A DNA stretch of 64,000 nucleotides, from NCBI GenBank assembly GCA_025403435.1, contig CM046349.1:21846004-21910003 (forward strand), read 5' to 3'. This DNA is from Artocarpus heterophyllus (lineage: Eukaryota > Streptophyta > Magnoliopsida > Rosales > Moraceae). Position numbers and translations under genes: made by a program. Shown here one piece after another: positions 46,456 to 58,544 of the stretch (position 1 is its first letter; each line of letters begins with the position of its first letter). The notes beneath the pieces were generated by a model. That model was not told where the DNA came from. It searched no databases and saw only the letters and a list, made by a program, of their open reading frames with translations.

Positions 46456-47740
46456 TTAAAATCAGCAGTTACATTTGTTTGCTCTTTTATTTTGTTCATT
46501 TTGCTATGAAATCATAAAATGAACAGAGTTTATAAGCTTTTCTTTGCACAATAAGAACCATGCACCATTTTTTGTTAGTTTCCTTGTATTTGGCCATGAT
46601 TTGTTTGCTCTTTATAAGCTTTTCTTTGCAAAATAGATTTGTTTGCTCTTTTATTTTGTTCATTTGGCCATGACTTTTCTAAGTTGTAAAGATGACGGCT
46701 TTTCTTTATTTTATTTTATTTTTTCTCTCCCTCTAGAATTTTAAATGGTTGGATTTTCTTGCCTGAAGTTTCATGTTAAAATTTCAACTATTTTTGAAAA
46801 CAAAAAGGTTAAAGGGGCCATTTTTTTTTTTAAAACAACTATATTTAAGATACAAGATATAAAGCCACTTATGAAAATATCTCTTAATATATACGTACTT
46901 GATACATACTCTGATTAAACTTAAGATACAAGATACATTAATATAAATTTTCTTTTATGTTAAATTTATTGGACATTAGAATGTCCATTAATTTATTGAT
47001 TATCATTTAGATTGAAATTGTTGAATAATTTTCAAATTTTTTTTTGACTCTCAAATTTAAAAGTTTAGATTTAAGCACTTTTTCCTTTTTCATCATATTG
47101 ACTACTTGCTCTCTAAATTTTTACATTAGCATTTTACCTCCTAACTTGCTAAATCGTTGCAATGTGTTTAATTTTTTAAACTCCATTTTAGTGTCGAAAT
47201 CTGAGAGTTGATTTAGAGATTTGATTGATTTTTGTGAGATTAAATGGAGATTTGTGTTAGGGTTTAAATTCACAGTACGCTTGATAATCTCAGTTTCAAC
47301 ATAAACTTTTGGTTGTTATAGTGTAAAACTTTTATATGTCACACTATTAAGAAAAAATAAGTTATAATGTAAAACTTTAATATGCTATAGTATCTTTAAC
47401 CAAAATTTATTCAAATTGTACTTCTTAAACACCTAATTGGATCGAGAATTTTTTGTCCGAGGTGCACTTCTACGTTCTCAAATGACAAGGTCATCGGCTT
47501 TTCTGTTTCGTTCGTTCATCTAAGCATTGTCACCGAAAATGGAGCATACGACAATGAATTCCCAAGTTGGGAAACAAGTCCCAAAATAAAAAATTCTAAA
47601 CAAGCTTAAAAAAAACTCAAAAAAGTAAAAGGGTCAAAAATACTAATAAATTTATACGATAGTATATAAAAATTTTATATTATAATAATTTTTGTTATTA
47701 TTATTATTATATGTAAAAATTTTATATTATTTATAATTAA
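46456..47740. other. AT-rich intergenic DNA upstream of the WD40 gene
   Basis: No gene. Two imperfect copies of a TTTGTTTGCTCTTTTATTTTG...TTCATTT phrase and of TTATAAGCTTTTCTTTGCA lie at 46470-46680, suggesting a local duplication of roughly 70-160 bp. A diverged MITE-like copy lies at 47283-47434. 47640-47740 is nearly pure A/T. Confidence 0.5.
47283..47434. mobile_element. Diverged MITE-like copy (same family as 51727-51898)
   Basis: Contains TTGTTATAGTGTAAAACTTTTA and AATAAGTTATAATGTAAAACTTTAATATGCTATAGTAT, aligning in order with the core of 51727-51898. The TTAAACACCTAATTGG end resembles that copy's right end; the left end is poorly preserved. Confidence 0.5.
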
Positions 47741-47925
47741 AAAAATGATAAAAACCGTGGTTCGTATTCTGCTTCCAAACGCCCGGTTGAAGTTGGTGGT
47801 TACATTTGCATATTTTGAACAGATTAACTGCTCCGGTTTTCTCCTCCTTCTAAAACCCCCAAACAAAACAAAACCCTCTTCAAAACCTCATATTCGCTCC
47901 TTTCACACAAGTTTCCATCATAACC

Positions 47926-50010
47926 ATGAGCCTAATCGCAGGCTCGTACGAGCGATTCATTTGGGGATTTAAGCTCAAGCCCCTCAAAACCGATTCCACC
48001 ACCCAAATCCTTACCCTAACCCCTCTCTTCTCCTACCCTTCCCACATCTCCTCTATCACCTCCGCCGCTGCCGCCGGCCCCGTCGCTGCCTCCGGAGGCT
48101 CCGACGACACCATCCATCTCTACGACCTCTCCGCCGCCTCCTCCCTCGGCTCCCTCCACGACCATGCCGCCACCGTCACCTCTCTCTCCTTCTTCACCCC
48201 TCCCAACCTCTCCTTCCCCCGCAACCTCATCTCCGCCGACGCCGACGGCTCCGTCTGCATCTACGACGCCGATCCCTTCGTCCTCCTCAAGACCGTTAGG
48301 GTTCACAAGAAGGGGATCAATGACCTCGCCGTTCATCCGTCTGGGAAGCTGGCGCTGACAGTCGGCCGCGACGAGTGCCTCGGGATGCTTAACCTGGTTA
48401 GGGGCCGGAGGAGCTTTTATTGCCGGATGGGGAGGGAGGCTAGCCTTGTGAGGTTCGATTCCGGCGGGGATAAGTTCTTCATGGTCACCGATAGGAAGAT
48501 TTCCGTTCACGACGCCGAGGATGCGAAGATCGTTGCCGAATTGGAGAGCCCGAAGCGAGTCCTCTGCGGTGCCTCCGGCGAGGTTAGCTTCTTAGTGTTT
48601 GTAAATTCATCTTGCTTCTTGGTTTTACGCCATTTGGTCATAACTTCTAATTCCCTTAGTTTCAGTGTATCTTCCAGTGAACTTTTAGCTATTCATTATG
48701 TTGCTTTCATTTTTTTTTTTAAGTTTCTTATACAGATTTACAGGAATTTAACTTGAGATGGAATATGCGGAAGATCAACAGAAACTTTGGTTAAAAATGG
48801 TTTTGATGGCTGAATAACTCTAGCGATCACAACTTTAATTTTTATTTTTAATTTTTTTAATAACTAACGTGATATTTGAGTTGTTATTCTTTTACTGGTA
48901 TGTGTTTCAATTAACATTAAGAATTTGCATTCATCAATGAAAGAATAACAAATCACCTGCGTGAGTAGAAGGAAGTTGGTATATGAGTTGGGATTTCTAG
49001 CATTTCTCTTTATGGGTCGTATTGAGTCTAAGCTTAATGCATCGTGGAATTGGAAACTTTTTGTTAAGAATGTTTCTTCCTATCCTTCTTAGGATTTGAA
49101 ATAATGGTTCACAGAATGTGTATGAAGTCTTTAATATAAGATAGAATGTGGAATAAAAGTAAAAATAAATAATCTTGGTTCTTGGCTGATTTGTATGGAA
49201 ACTGTAGATTTAGGTTTGCATGTTTTCTTTTTACCTCATTAATTTATAAGTGTTAATTTTGACTTGTGGCAGAATGGTCTTCTATTCACCGGCGGTGATG
49301 GTGAGGATTGCAGTATTACTGCGTGGGATACAAACAGCGGGAAAGTTGCATACAATATTGAGAAAGCACATTCTAAACGTGTGAAGGGAATTGTTGTGCT
49401 GTCTAGGAATGCTGGTGCTGTTGCTGATGATGATCCATACTTAATAGCCTCTGCTTCATCAGATGGGGTTATACGAGTGTGGGATGTCCGTATGGCTATG
49501 AAGGAGAAGCCGAATCCATTGGCCGAGGTTAATACAAAATCAAGGCTAACTTGTCTTGCTGGATCATCTCTTAAGCGTAAGTTCTGTCACTGTCATATAT
49601 TGATGTTTCCAACTATCTTACTATTGTATGTGAATACAAGAAATTATGCCATATACTATCTTACTATTGTATGTGAAAATGGTTAACATGCTGAATAATG
49701 AATAATGCAATGAACTCCAAGCAAGAAAAGAGTAAATTAGTAAAACAGCTGATGTTATAATCTGATACACTGTTTTTGCTTCACACTCTTTGTTTGATGA
49801 ATTTAAGTTCAGTTACGATGACTTCATAAACAAATAGACGATGCCGTTGGCAGTTAACATATGCCTTTTTTGTATCAACTGATGTATATCTCTATCTTCC
49901 TTTTAGCTGAGCTCTATAATTTCTCTCTCTCTCTCTCTCTTCTTTTTTTTTTCCATCATCCAGACAGCCACGGATTGGAAACAGCACGTCCAAAGGAGGA
50001 AATGATTTAA
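47926..50010 (+). CDS. PAK1IP1: PAK1IP1/MAK11-like WD40-repeat protein (three exons)
   Basis: Exons 47926-48582, 49273-49576 and 49964-50010, joined at GT-AG borders, give 335 residues and keep one frame to TAA at 50008-50010. The start MSLIAGSYERFIWGFKLKPL is characteristic of plant p21-activated-kinase-interacting protein 1-like proteins. WD-type blades include GGSDDTIHLYDL (about 57-68), DADGSVCIYDAD (about 104-115), VHPSGKLALTVGRDECLGML (about 135-160), SITAWDTNSGK (about 233-243) and SSDGVIRVWDV (about 281-291). Family knowledge: the yeast and animal homologues act in the nucleolus in 60S ribosome maturation and are reported to affect p21-activated kinase; that role is inferred here. Exon 1's first half is strikingly C/G-rich at third positions compared with exon 2. 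No frameshift or stop. The short third exon is the least certain part. Confidence 0.92.
48583..49272 (+). other. Intron 1 of the WD40 gene
   Basis: Donor GAG|GTTAGC and acceptor TGTGGCAG|AATGG; 690 bp, T-rich. Removing it joins CGASGE to NGLLFTGGD, which is continuous in plant homologues as I remember them. A frame reads through the donor into the intron for 57 codons; that is not coding. Confidence 0.88.
49577..49963 (+). other. Intron 2 of the WD40 gene
   Basis: Donor AAGC|GTAAGT and acceptor CATCCAG|ACAGCC; 387 bp with a CT-repeat and T-run polypyrimidine tract (about 49921-49952) before the acceptor. It leads to a 47-nt last exon encoding SHGLETARPKEEMI and a stop. Confidence 0.8.
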
Positions 50011-51726
50011 AAACAGAAGATGTAACATCTTGAAGATGGCTAATTAGAGTAGTAGTCTCCTTGTAAGGTCTTCATATGAGCGTGTCTTACGTTGCCGAGG
50101 AGATTTGTCAATTGCTGCTCAAATGTATTGTTGATTCAATGGTCCAATATCTCAATTTTGTGTGTGCAGATTTTGTTTACCTTAAATTTCAAATTATTAT
50201 TTGGTCCTATCACTCTTCTTTATCTTTTCTTTTTAATTTTTTTTCCTTTCTTTGCTTGTCTCTAAAGAAATTTTCATCCGTTGGCATCAAGGAGTGCCAA
50301 GTGTTGATAGCATTCCTCTACTTTTCCTTTTCTCTTGTATTTGCTTTTTTTTTTTTTTAAAAAAAAAAATTAAAGAAGAGATCTGCAAGCAGCTCTCTTG
50401 ACATTTTGGAACTGTTGTCTGGCCTTTCTTGCTTTTCTTGAACAATAAAAGAGGATTTCTGCTTTTGTTCTTGTTATTCTCTATCGTCATTGTCTTCTGC
50501 TTGATCTCATAGAATAATCCTGTTTAACTTTTATAGGATTGTCACCTTGTTACTAATAAAACAACCAGAGCTAGTCTAAAAAGTACATCATATACTAGAT
50601 GAAAAAGATTTTTATGAGCAGTAGGATTCTAACTCCATAGATATGAAAATGATTTTTGATTCTTTTAAGCCTCTGAGAAATAGGTCAATGACAATCCACA
50701 CTGAAAATCATTGGCAAACGGAGTACATGGCATTGAGGTGCTACAAATATGATATTTAAATCTAAAGCCAAATTGGGGAAAAGAAAATGGAAACTCATCT
50801 CAATTGGGGTACAATGCGCCTGTTCTGCTGTTGTTGATCAGCTCATAAGTCTGCAGTAAGGTTGTCAATGTTATTTTTTAACAATAGTGCAAGCATAGTT
50901 TAGCGATATTTTTTGTTTGATTTTATTATAAGGTGTGGAGTTTACATTTTGGTACCATCCCAGTTTCAAAAAGAAAAAAAATTGTTATCACTGACAAAAT
51001 GCACAAAACATATTCCCAATACTTTTTGAGGAATGTACTTGGATCTGAAAAACGACAATGACTTGAGAAGGTAGTATGAGCCTCTTTTTTTTTTTTTTTT
51101 TTAAAGGGAAATTCTTTTGTTCTTCAGAATTCGAGTTTATGGTCAACATATGACATTGTTGAAAATTTCTGCTGCTGCCCAGTTGAGGTGTGAAAAGGAA
51201 AAATCCAATAACTAAACCAACTGAAACAAGAACTCTTCCATCCTAACTCAACCCTTTTGCTTTGCAATGAATAGTTTGAATTGGAACTCTTCCAGTCTGT
51301 CAATCGCGTTTCTGTGGAGACAGTCCTCAAAGGACAAAGTATGCGAAGATATTGAACATGGATGCGAGAGACAAACGTTGCTGCTCAATGTCCCAATTTA
51401 TTTCCGGTACATGTGAACCCAAGCACGATCCGAGAATCATGTCCTTTATATATCTGAGAAGTAGGCTGAACCATGGTCGGCGGAAAAAGAGTTTTAAGTA
51501 TAATTAAGCTATGAACAACTCAATACCTAATCTTTTACCTTCTTTGCCATGTGTTTTCTTTTATGGCTAGCAAAAAGTAGATTTTTGTCTTTGTATGGTG
51601 CGCCGAAAAATTTAACTAGAAGTAGTAGCCGGTTAGTACTAAAGGCGATTTTTCAAACTCGAGATTCTTTATGTGAAATAGTGAAAGCCAATAGAACTAT
51701 GGAAAGCATCTGGTACAAATGAAGTT
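50011..51726 (+). other. 3' flank of the WD40 gene and intergenic DNA
   Basis: The first part is presumably 3' untranslated region; a candidate polyadenylation signal AATAAA is at 50444-50449. A T16-A10 homopolymer junction lies around 50346-50369. Nothing else recognised up to 51726; short frames are low complexity. Confidence 0.5.
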
Positions 51727-51898
51727 GGGGTGTTTGGCATTTTCAGTTTCAACTAAAACTTTTGATTGCTTTAGTGTAAAGGTCTCACATGTTAAAGTAT
51801 CAAGAAAAAGTGAGTTATAGTGTAAAGTTCTCACATGCTACAGTATGTTTTAACCAAAATTAGTTCAAACTAATTTAAACCAAGCTACCAAACATCCT
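51727..51898. mobile_element. MITE-like element, copy 2 (best preserved)
   Basis: 172 bp with imperfect inverted ends: GGGGTGTTTGGCA on the left and, on the opposite strand, AGGATGTTTGGTA on the right. Two internal direct repeats, TTTAGTGTAAAGGTCTCACATG and TATAGTGTAAAGTTCTCACATG, lie about 50 bp apart. Related copies are at 38494-38766 and 47283-47434. No coding capacity. GGNTGTTTGG ends are common in plant non-autonomous DNA elements; the superfamily is not settled. Confidence 0.65.
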
Positions 51899-51981
51899 AA
51901 AATTCCATGGCTTATTTCCCTCTTAAAGATTGTAGAAGGTAATATGTAATGCAAAAACTTATCTTCTGGCGAACAGTTGTG

Positions 51982-53702
51982 TTAAATCATATTTTCTAAT
52001 CTCTTGTGCTTAGCATCCTTGATTTCTAGTTCCAAGTTTCCTAATATTGTGCATATATCATTAGATCCTGAGTGAGATCGATCAGCTGCGCGGAACTCAT
52101 GTACACATCCATTTATCTCAAACCAGCTGCACCCTGGGGATTTCTTCAGCCCTCTATCCCTAAGAACACTCCTCATTTTTGCAACCCCGTCCCACTTTCC
52201 TGCTGCAGCATATATGTTGGAGAACAAAATGTAATTCTCGGCATTTTTTGGTTCCATAGTTGTAAGCTTCTGTGCATTATACCCCAGCAAGGCCAGTCTC
52301 TGAATTCGTCATCTTACATGCGCTCAACAAAGGTCCCCATAGCCCAGCATCTGGCTCGAAGGGCATAGAATTTACAGGTTCCCTGGTGTCGTTGATATGC
52401 ACGGCATGCCCTAGTAGATCCACCATGCAAGCATAGAGTTCTGGATTTGGTAGGCAACCATATGATTCCACCATGTCCTTAAATCCCTTCTTTAGCAAGA
52501 CCTGAATTTACACACGCTGTTAGGACTCCAAGAAATGTAACCTGATCGGGTTTGATGTTCGATTGCTTCGCTTGGTTGTACAACTCAAAGCATTGTTTCC
52601 AGTCTCCATGCTTAGCATACGCACTGATCATAGAGTTCCATGTGATTAGATCCTCATCATTGACTTTCACTTCATTGAGTATTTTCCGAGTCATCTCTAT
52701 GCATCCACATTTTGCATAGCTGACAAGAATCGCAGTATTAAGAGATGAAAGTGAACTAAGACTGGACTTCATGGAATACCCATGAAGGTACTTTACATTC
52801 TCTAGTGCCCCTATACGTACACAAGCAGGCAAGATGTTTATAATTGTAACGAAGTCAGCGTCAATCCCATCAGATTTCATCTTGGAAAAGAGAGAAAGAG
52901 CATCAAGAGACTGATCATGTGTCACGTATCCTTTCATCATTGCAGTCCATGTGACCAGAGTTGTCATTCACCAAGTCAAAAATCTTTCTTGCCAAACCTA
53001 ATTGATCACACTCACAATACATGTCAATAAGTGAATTGTGAACTGATACTTGGTAGTCTATACCATTTCTGATCACATAGGCATGGATTTGTTTGCCCCA
53101 CTCGATAGCTTTCAACTGTGAAATTGAAAATATTGCAGGCAGTGCAGTAAATAGATCAGCTCTTATTCCTGATCTTCTTTTGAAATTCAACTGCCGAAGG
53201 GCGTCCTTGGGACGCCGTTTTTGAGAATTTGCCGATATCATTACGTTCCAAACGACACAATCTCTTTTGGGCATTTTCTCGAACAACACTCCAACATCTC
53301 CTAAAGCACCCAACTTGGCATACATAGACAACAATGGAGTATTAACAGCCAAATCTTTCCTCAAATTGCTCACCAAAACCAAACAATGAACAACCTTTCC
53401 CACACTCAACAAGTTCAAATCAAAACTAGAACTCAACAGGTTCATTAAAGTAACCAAATTAAGCTCTATATTTTCCATTCCCATCCTCTTAAAAGGCCTA
53501 AAACTTTCCTCTTCATATCTACATCCACTATTAGTTTTATCACCACTTTTCTTATTTTTATCATCAAACAACAAGAATCCAAACCCAGTTTCACTGAATA
53601 CCTATGAACACTTTTCTTATTGTTCATATTTCCCAGGCAACAAAACGACCTTAACACAAAAGGGTTAGTCTCCTTAGATGGGTACATACATTTCCCGACC
53701 AT
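51982..53702 (-). pseudogene. PLS-class pentatricopeptide repeat (PPR) protein pseudogene with E/E+ C-terminus
   Basis: The minus strand encodes successive PPR motifs in shifting frames. 53702-53580: NPFVLRSFCCLGNMNNKKSV and HRYSVKLGLDS. 53574-52970: LNLVTLMNLLSSSFDLNLLS, DLAVNTPLLSMYAKLGALGD, CVVWNVMISANSQKRRPKDA, VSVHNSLIDMYCECDQLGLA. 52967-52490: LVTWTAMMKGYVTHDQSLDA, DLITWNSMISAYAKHGDWKQ, KPDQVTFLGVLTACVNSGLA. 52498-52290: LYACMVDLLGHAVH. 52290-51982: YILFSNIYAAAGKWDGVAKM, KKSPGCSWFEINGCVHEFRA. The last block is the E/E+ region; no DYW domain follows. At least four frame changes (near 53575, 52965, 52490, 52288) and an internal loss near 53575 make it a pseudogene. The N-terminal organelle-targeting part is absent. 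Intact relatives act in organelle RNA editing. Confidence 0.88.
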
Positions 53703-53756
53703 TTCTCGTTAAACTGAAATAGCCCTATGATAAGATTGTAAAAGTATATATTTTAC

Positions 53757-56040
53757 AAGGCTTAAATCATTTATTTATGCTTTTATTTCTCATTAAATCC
53801 TCTAATTAATAGCATTTTTGTGTTAATAAGTATTTTTGTGTCTTAGTATAAAAATTTGTTTAAAAATGTGTTTTTAGTGTGTTTTTATGTTTAATAATAT
53901 TTTTGGTAATTTTTAGAGTCGTTTAAGTGTTTAGTTTGTAAATGGTTAAAACCGTAAAAATGATGTGCAGTTATTTTACTTTGAGTTTTAATGTGTTTGA
54001 TAATGTGTTTTAAGTTTGTAAATATGTCATACTATATTTTTAGTAATTTTTAAAAATATTTCCAACTCATAAAAATCATATCTGTGCTAAACCGAAAAAA
54101 GACTGAAAATTCTATAAGTTCTTATCTATTTTTAATTAATTTTGTATGTTTTAATGTAAAATAAATATTTTAATATTTTTATAAATATTATGCTTGTAAA
54201 ATAATTAATTTTAGTATGTTTGTGAATTTTAGATTTGAAATCTGGAGGAAAAACAGAGCAAAAAGACACCAAAACAGACAAAATCGGACATCAAATGCAT
54301 CAAGAAAATAAACAAAATTCAAATTTGAAATTAATGGGACACGTGGCAAGTTTTTGGCCCTTGGATGAGCTGCCCAAACGATCTCAGCCATCCAAAGTAC
54401 AAAAGCATGTCAATGCGTCATCCATTGCGTCAGCCGAGTCGCAGAGTGCATTCCACGTGTCGTTTTGCGATTGGAGAGTGCGTCACACGCGTCGACAAAG
54501 CTGCAGGCGAGTCAGAGAGCATCTCGGGCTGTATCTACTCGCGTGCGGTCATCTCCACGTGCAGCCATTCTTCCAGTCGTTTGATGCGATGCTCAAAACT
54601 GATCTTACGGTCTCTGTTTGTGGGCAACGTGGCCCCATTCTCGTGCGTGCTTGTTTACCGTTGGATTGCGTGTTCAACGGCCTAGATCGCGCCTGATTGA
54701 AGCTTCCACCTGTTGCACCATAGAGAATCTCAGTGAGATTCTCACCCACTAATGAAGGCCCTCCGTGTAAAAAAAGAAAGGAGAAAAAGGATCAATACGA
54801 TCCTAATTTGTCAACGTTTCAACAGAAAAAAATAATAATTACAAATGGCAAATAGTGATTTTAAGCTCCTATAAATACTGAGGCATTTGCCTCAGTTGGG
54901 GCACCCCTCGGGCCTGTGGCCCTCTTTCTCTTTCTTTTCCTTTCTGTTGAGTTAGACTCAACAGTATCTCCTTAGGGGAAAAAAATAATAATAAAATAAT
55001 GCTTAAATTGGTGTAGAGAGTCTGGTGAGGCAGAGAGATGATCTTATATGCATAGTACTCTGGTTGGATTTTAACTCTATATCTGTTTTGTAATGCTTAT
55101 ATTTTGTGGAATAAATTATATCTTTATGTTTTTAATAATTATTATTAATGTTGTTATGCTGCCCAATTATTGCATAAATTCAGTCATGCTTTCTTTATGT
55201 AATTTAATTGTGTTGCATAATTAATATTAATAATACTGAAGTCATGCTCGTTTATTAAGTTGAGTTTCTGCTGCATTATAGACATGGACTGGCACAGTAA
55301 ATGCTTAGTAATTCTTGATTTATTATAGACAGAAGATGGCATAGTGTATTCTTAAACCATTTAATAAAACGAGGTGCTGTCGAAATTAACGCAATAATTT
55401 ATTCCATAAAAATATATTAATTTTGATTTGTTATTATCTTTTCTATCTTAAAATTATGTTAATTATAATTGAGTGACAGCGGTTATAATTTTCATAATTA
55501 ACGCAATAATTTATTCCATAAAATATATTAATTTTGATTTATTATTATCTTTTCTATCTCAAAATTATGTTAATTATACTTGTACTGACAACGGTTATAA
55601 TTTTCATAATTAGTGCACCAAATCATTAGTGAGAGATGATTATTTTGCTAGTTTTAATAGGAAAACCCTTACTGCATTATGGCTTGCTATATTGTCGCTC
55701 TCGGTTGACCTATATAATTAGTAAAAAGTGCTTGCAAATAGTGAGAAAAGATATAATAAATCAAATGCTTTAGATAATTATTAATTAGAGTTAAAATTCT
55801 ATATCAATTGCAAAACATACAAGGGATTATCAAAGCTTCACCGTTTTAATTTTATGCTTTAAATTTTGAATTAAAAAAAATCACAAAAAATATTTCTTTC
55901 ATTTTAAACTTGATTTGAAAAAGTGCTTGCCTTTTTTAACGTTTATTTTTATCAATTTGTTGAGTTACAAATTTTCACCTTCCTGTGGATACGACAACCT
56001 TTCTATACTACAAACGTCCGCCGTTTAAGAGAAACATTTT
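53757..56040 (+). repeat. Probable Ty3/Gypsy (Tat/Athila-like) LTR remnant, about 2.3 kb
   Basis: The left part has TTTATTTCTCATTAAATCC and AATAGCATTTTTGTGTTAATA words that I associate with large plant Gypsy LTRs. A likely TATA box CTATAAATA is at 54869-54877 with a pyrimidine-rich stretch after it. The right end has TTCCTGTGGATACGACAACC followed about 50 bp later by AAACATTTTTGGGCC, resembling the LTR end and start of the TTTTGGCGCC primer site in Tat/Athila elements. No gag-pol follows, so it is a solo or truncated LTR. It begins close to where the PPR relic loses its N-terminus. Exact ends are uncertain. A 153-codon frame inside it (54235-54696) is not a gene in my view. Confidence 0.45.
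55384..55607 (+). repeat. 112-bp tandem duplication within the Gypsy-like LTR
   Basis: AATTAACGCAATAATTTATT starts at 55384 and 55496; each unit continues ATATATTAATTTTGATTT, TTATTATCTTTTCTATCT, AAAATTATGTTAATTATA and ends GGTTATAATTTTCAT. The units differ at a handful of sites. A stub of a third unit (AATTAGTGCACC) follows. Confidence 0.88.
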
Positions 56041-56128
56041 TGGGCCAATCGAACACCTTCTCAAACTGACCCAACATTACAATAGTTCTCAACATTGCAT
56101 TGTAAAGAATCAAACTTGGATTGGAAAC

Positions 56129-56518
56129 TATTGGAAGATGATGTCAAAACACAAAGCTACATTTAGTCAAACATTGTCGTTTTGATCATTGCATTGTTAG
56201 GATCAAAATATTCTCGTCTTTAGGCAATTCACTAGCGTGTCACATCCCCGTGATTCAGGTTTGCAACCCACGTTTTAGGACTGTTATATGAGGAAGTTTG
56301 TTTATTTCTCAATTGTATATGTTGCTAGGATTGTACATAATACAGCTGTATAGCATGCTCATCTTAGCCAATAGCATTCAAACAAGTATAGATATTTTAG
56401 TAGCCTTCTTACCTATAATGTCTACTATAAAATTGCAGTATTGTACACTGACATTCTTGAGCAAATCAATATGATTGAAAAGTTTCTTTCTCAATCATTT
56501 TTCTATTGTTTTATTATA
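56129..56518 (+). repeat. 5' LTR of element E (about 390 bp)
   Basis: Begins TATTGGAAGATGATGTC, where the 3' copy has TGTTGGAAGATTATGTC, so the first G has mutated. Ends TTGTTTTATTATA next to the primer site. Shares long stretches with 61037-61436, for example ATTGCTAGGATT(A/G)TACATAATACAG-like words. Confidence 0.9.
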
Positions 56519-56530
56519 TGGTATTAGAGC
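56519..56530 (+). promoter_or_regulatory. Primer-binding site of element E
   Basis: TGGTATTAGAGC follows the LTR directly, one base different from the initiator-tRNA-Met site TGGTATCAGAGC. Confidence 0.85.
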
Positions 56531-56553
56531 TTTCTTGCTCCTAGCTCCCAAAA

Positions 56554-58544
56554 ATGGCCGACCAAAATCCTGTCAATCCTCTGCCTAACGTACAAAACCT
56601 ATTGGTTCAACCAAATCTTGAAAATCCCATTGTCTCTGCTACTCATATTCCTCAGTTTTAGCTTATTCAACCACAAAATCAGGTTGTATCCATTCATTTG
56701 ACTGAAACCAACTATTTTCTTTGGAGGCAACGAGTCCTCGTAGCTGCTCATGGTTATGGCCTTCAAGGCTATCTTTTGGGTACTATTGAGATCCCACCAG
56801 AGTTCCAATTTGATGAGAATGGTGTATCTAGGGCTCTCAATCCTACTTATGTTCTCTGGCAACGACAAGATTAGTTATTGGCCTATTGGATACTTGCTTC
56901 CATCTCTCAAGGATTTCTTGTTAACATAGTGGGAAATGATACATTTAGTGAACTGTGGCATACATTAGAAATAAACTTTGTAAATCAGTCAAGAGCAAAG
57001 ATTATACAATACAAATTACATCTCCAAACACTCAAAAAGAGTAATCTCTCAATGCACGAGTATCTTATCAAAATGAAAGCTTATTGTGATATTCTTACAT
57101 CTGTGAGCTATGGAGTCCTAAAAGAGGACCAAATCTTCTATTTGCTTGCTGACTTAGACATTGAGTATGACCCAATCATGGTTATGACCACTTCAAGGGT
57201 GAAACCGTACACCATGAAGGATGTTGGGGCTCTATTAATGAGCTTTAAAACTCACTTGGAGCGCAGTCAAGTTGTCAACTTAGATGAGACTCTTCTAGCT
57301 ATCAATCTTACCTTCAACAACACTCAGAAACAAGGGAACAACAGTTGAAGGTTTCACACCAAGGGCCACAACTCCTATCTTTCTTCTTGTGGCAATTAAA
57401 ACTTTTCAAGAGGCAGAGGAATAAGAGGACTGTACTCGTGGAGGATGCAATAGCTGGAATAATTTTAGACCTCAATGTCAATTCTGTGGAAAGATGGGGC
57501 ACACTGCTTAGTGCTGTTACTACAGGTTTAACACTAGTTCTCAAGGTTTTTCTTCAACAGCTCAAACCAATGGTGAACAAAACCACTCCAATGCTCTAAA
57601 TAACAATGTCACAGCTATGATGGCAGCTTAAGATACCCTTATAGATCCAAATTAATATCTTGATTCTAGGGTAACCAACCATGTGACTAATGACTTAAGC
57701 AATCTCAACCTTCAGACTGAGTACCATAGAGCCAGCAAACTTCATATGGGCAATGGATCAATTTTGCTTATTTCTCATATTAGATCTTCTACACTTGTCG
57801 ATTCAAAAAAATTCAAAGGCTTTCATCTTAAAAATTTACTTCACATTCTACATATTAAGAAAAACCTTATTAATGTTTCACAATTTGCTCTTGATAACTC
57901 AATTTATTTTGAATTCCATCCTTATTTTGTCTTGTAAAGGACCAAGCCATAGGGTAGTGCTATCGCAAAGGAATCTTAATGGGGGCCTTTATTACTTCAA
58001 GCTTCATCACAGTAAGTCTAATCAGTCTAAGTCTAAAGTTTCTTCATTTTGTCTGCAAAATTCCTTCAAAGGACCTGAGTTGTATTCCTTAAGTCGTGTA
58101 AAAAATATGTCTATACCAAGTTGTTTGAATAGTGAATCTAGTAATTCAACCCTTAACCTATAGCATGAAAGATTAGGGCATCCAACTTTGAGTGTAGTTT
58201 CTAAAGTGTTGTCGAAGTATAACCAGCCTCCTTTAATGAAAGAAAATTTTGATTTTTGCTTTGCTTGTCAAGAAGGAAAGAGCCATAAATTGCCTTTTTC
58301 ATATTCTACCACTGAGATAAAAGAACCTTTACAATTAATCCACTTAAATCTATGTGGACCCTTACCAGTTAAATCATTTAATGGTTGTTCATACTATGTG
58401 ACATTTATTGATGCCTTCTCATGTTGCACCTAGATATATCTCTTAAAACAGAAATATGATGTTCATAATATCTTCCTTCAGTTCAAAGCTCATGTTGAAT
58501 TGCATCTACATAAGAAAATTAAAGCCTTACAAATAGTTTTTTTT

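Noticed and set aside
47745..47972. Upstream 75-codon frame overlapping the WD40 start
   Set aside because: Out of frame with the gene and starting in AT-rich DNA probably upstream of transcription; could be an upstream ORF only if the transcript begins before 47745.
48016..48510. 164-codon minus-strand frame opposite WD40 exon 1, and a 64-codon plus-strand frame at 48164-48358
   Set aside because: Shadows of GC-rich exon 1; glycine/acid-rich or proline/serine-rich translations with no domain, while the WD40 frame is clearly the coding one.
54235..54696. 153-codon plus-strand frame in the Gypsy-like LTR, with overlapping frames on both strands
   Set aside because: All frames are similarly open because the DNA is GC-richer; no domain is seen and the position between LTR landmarks argues for non-coding DNA.
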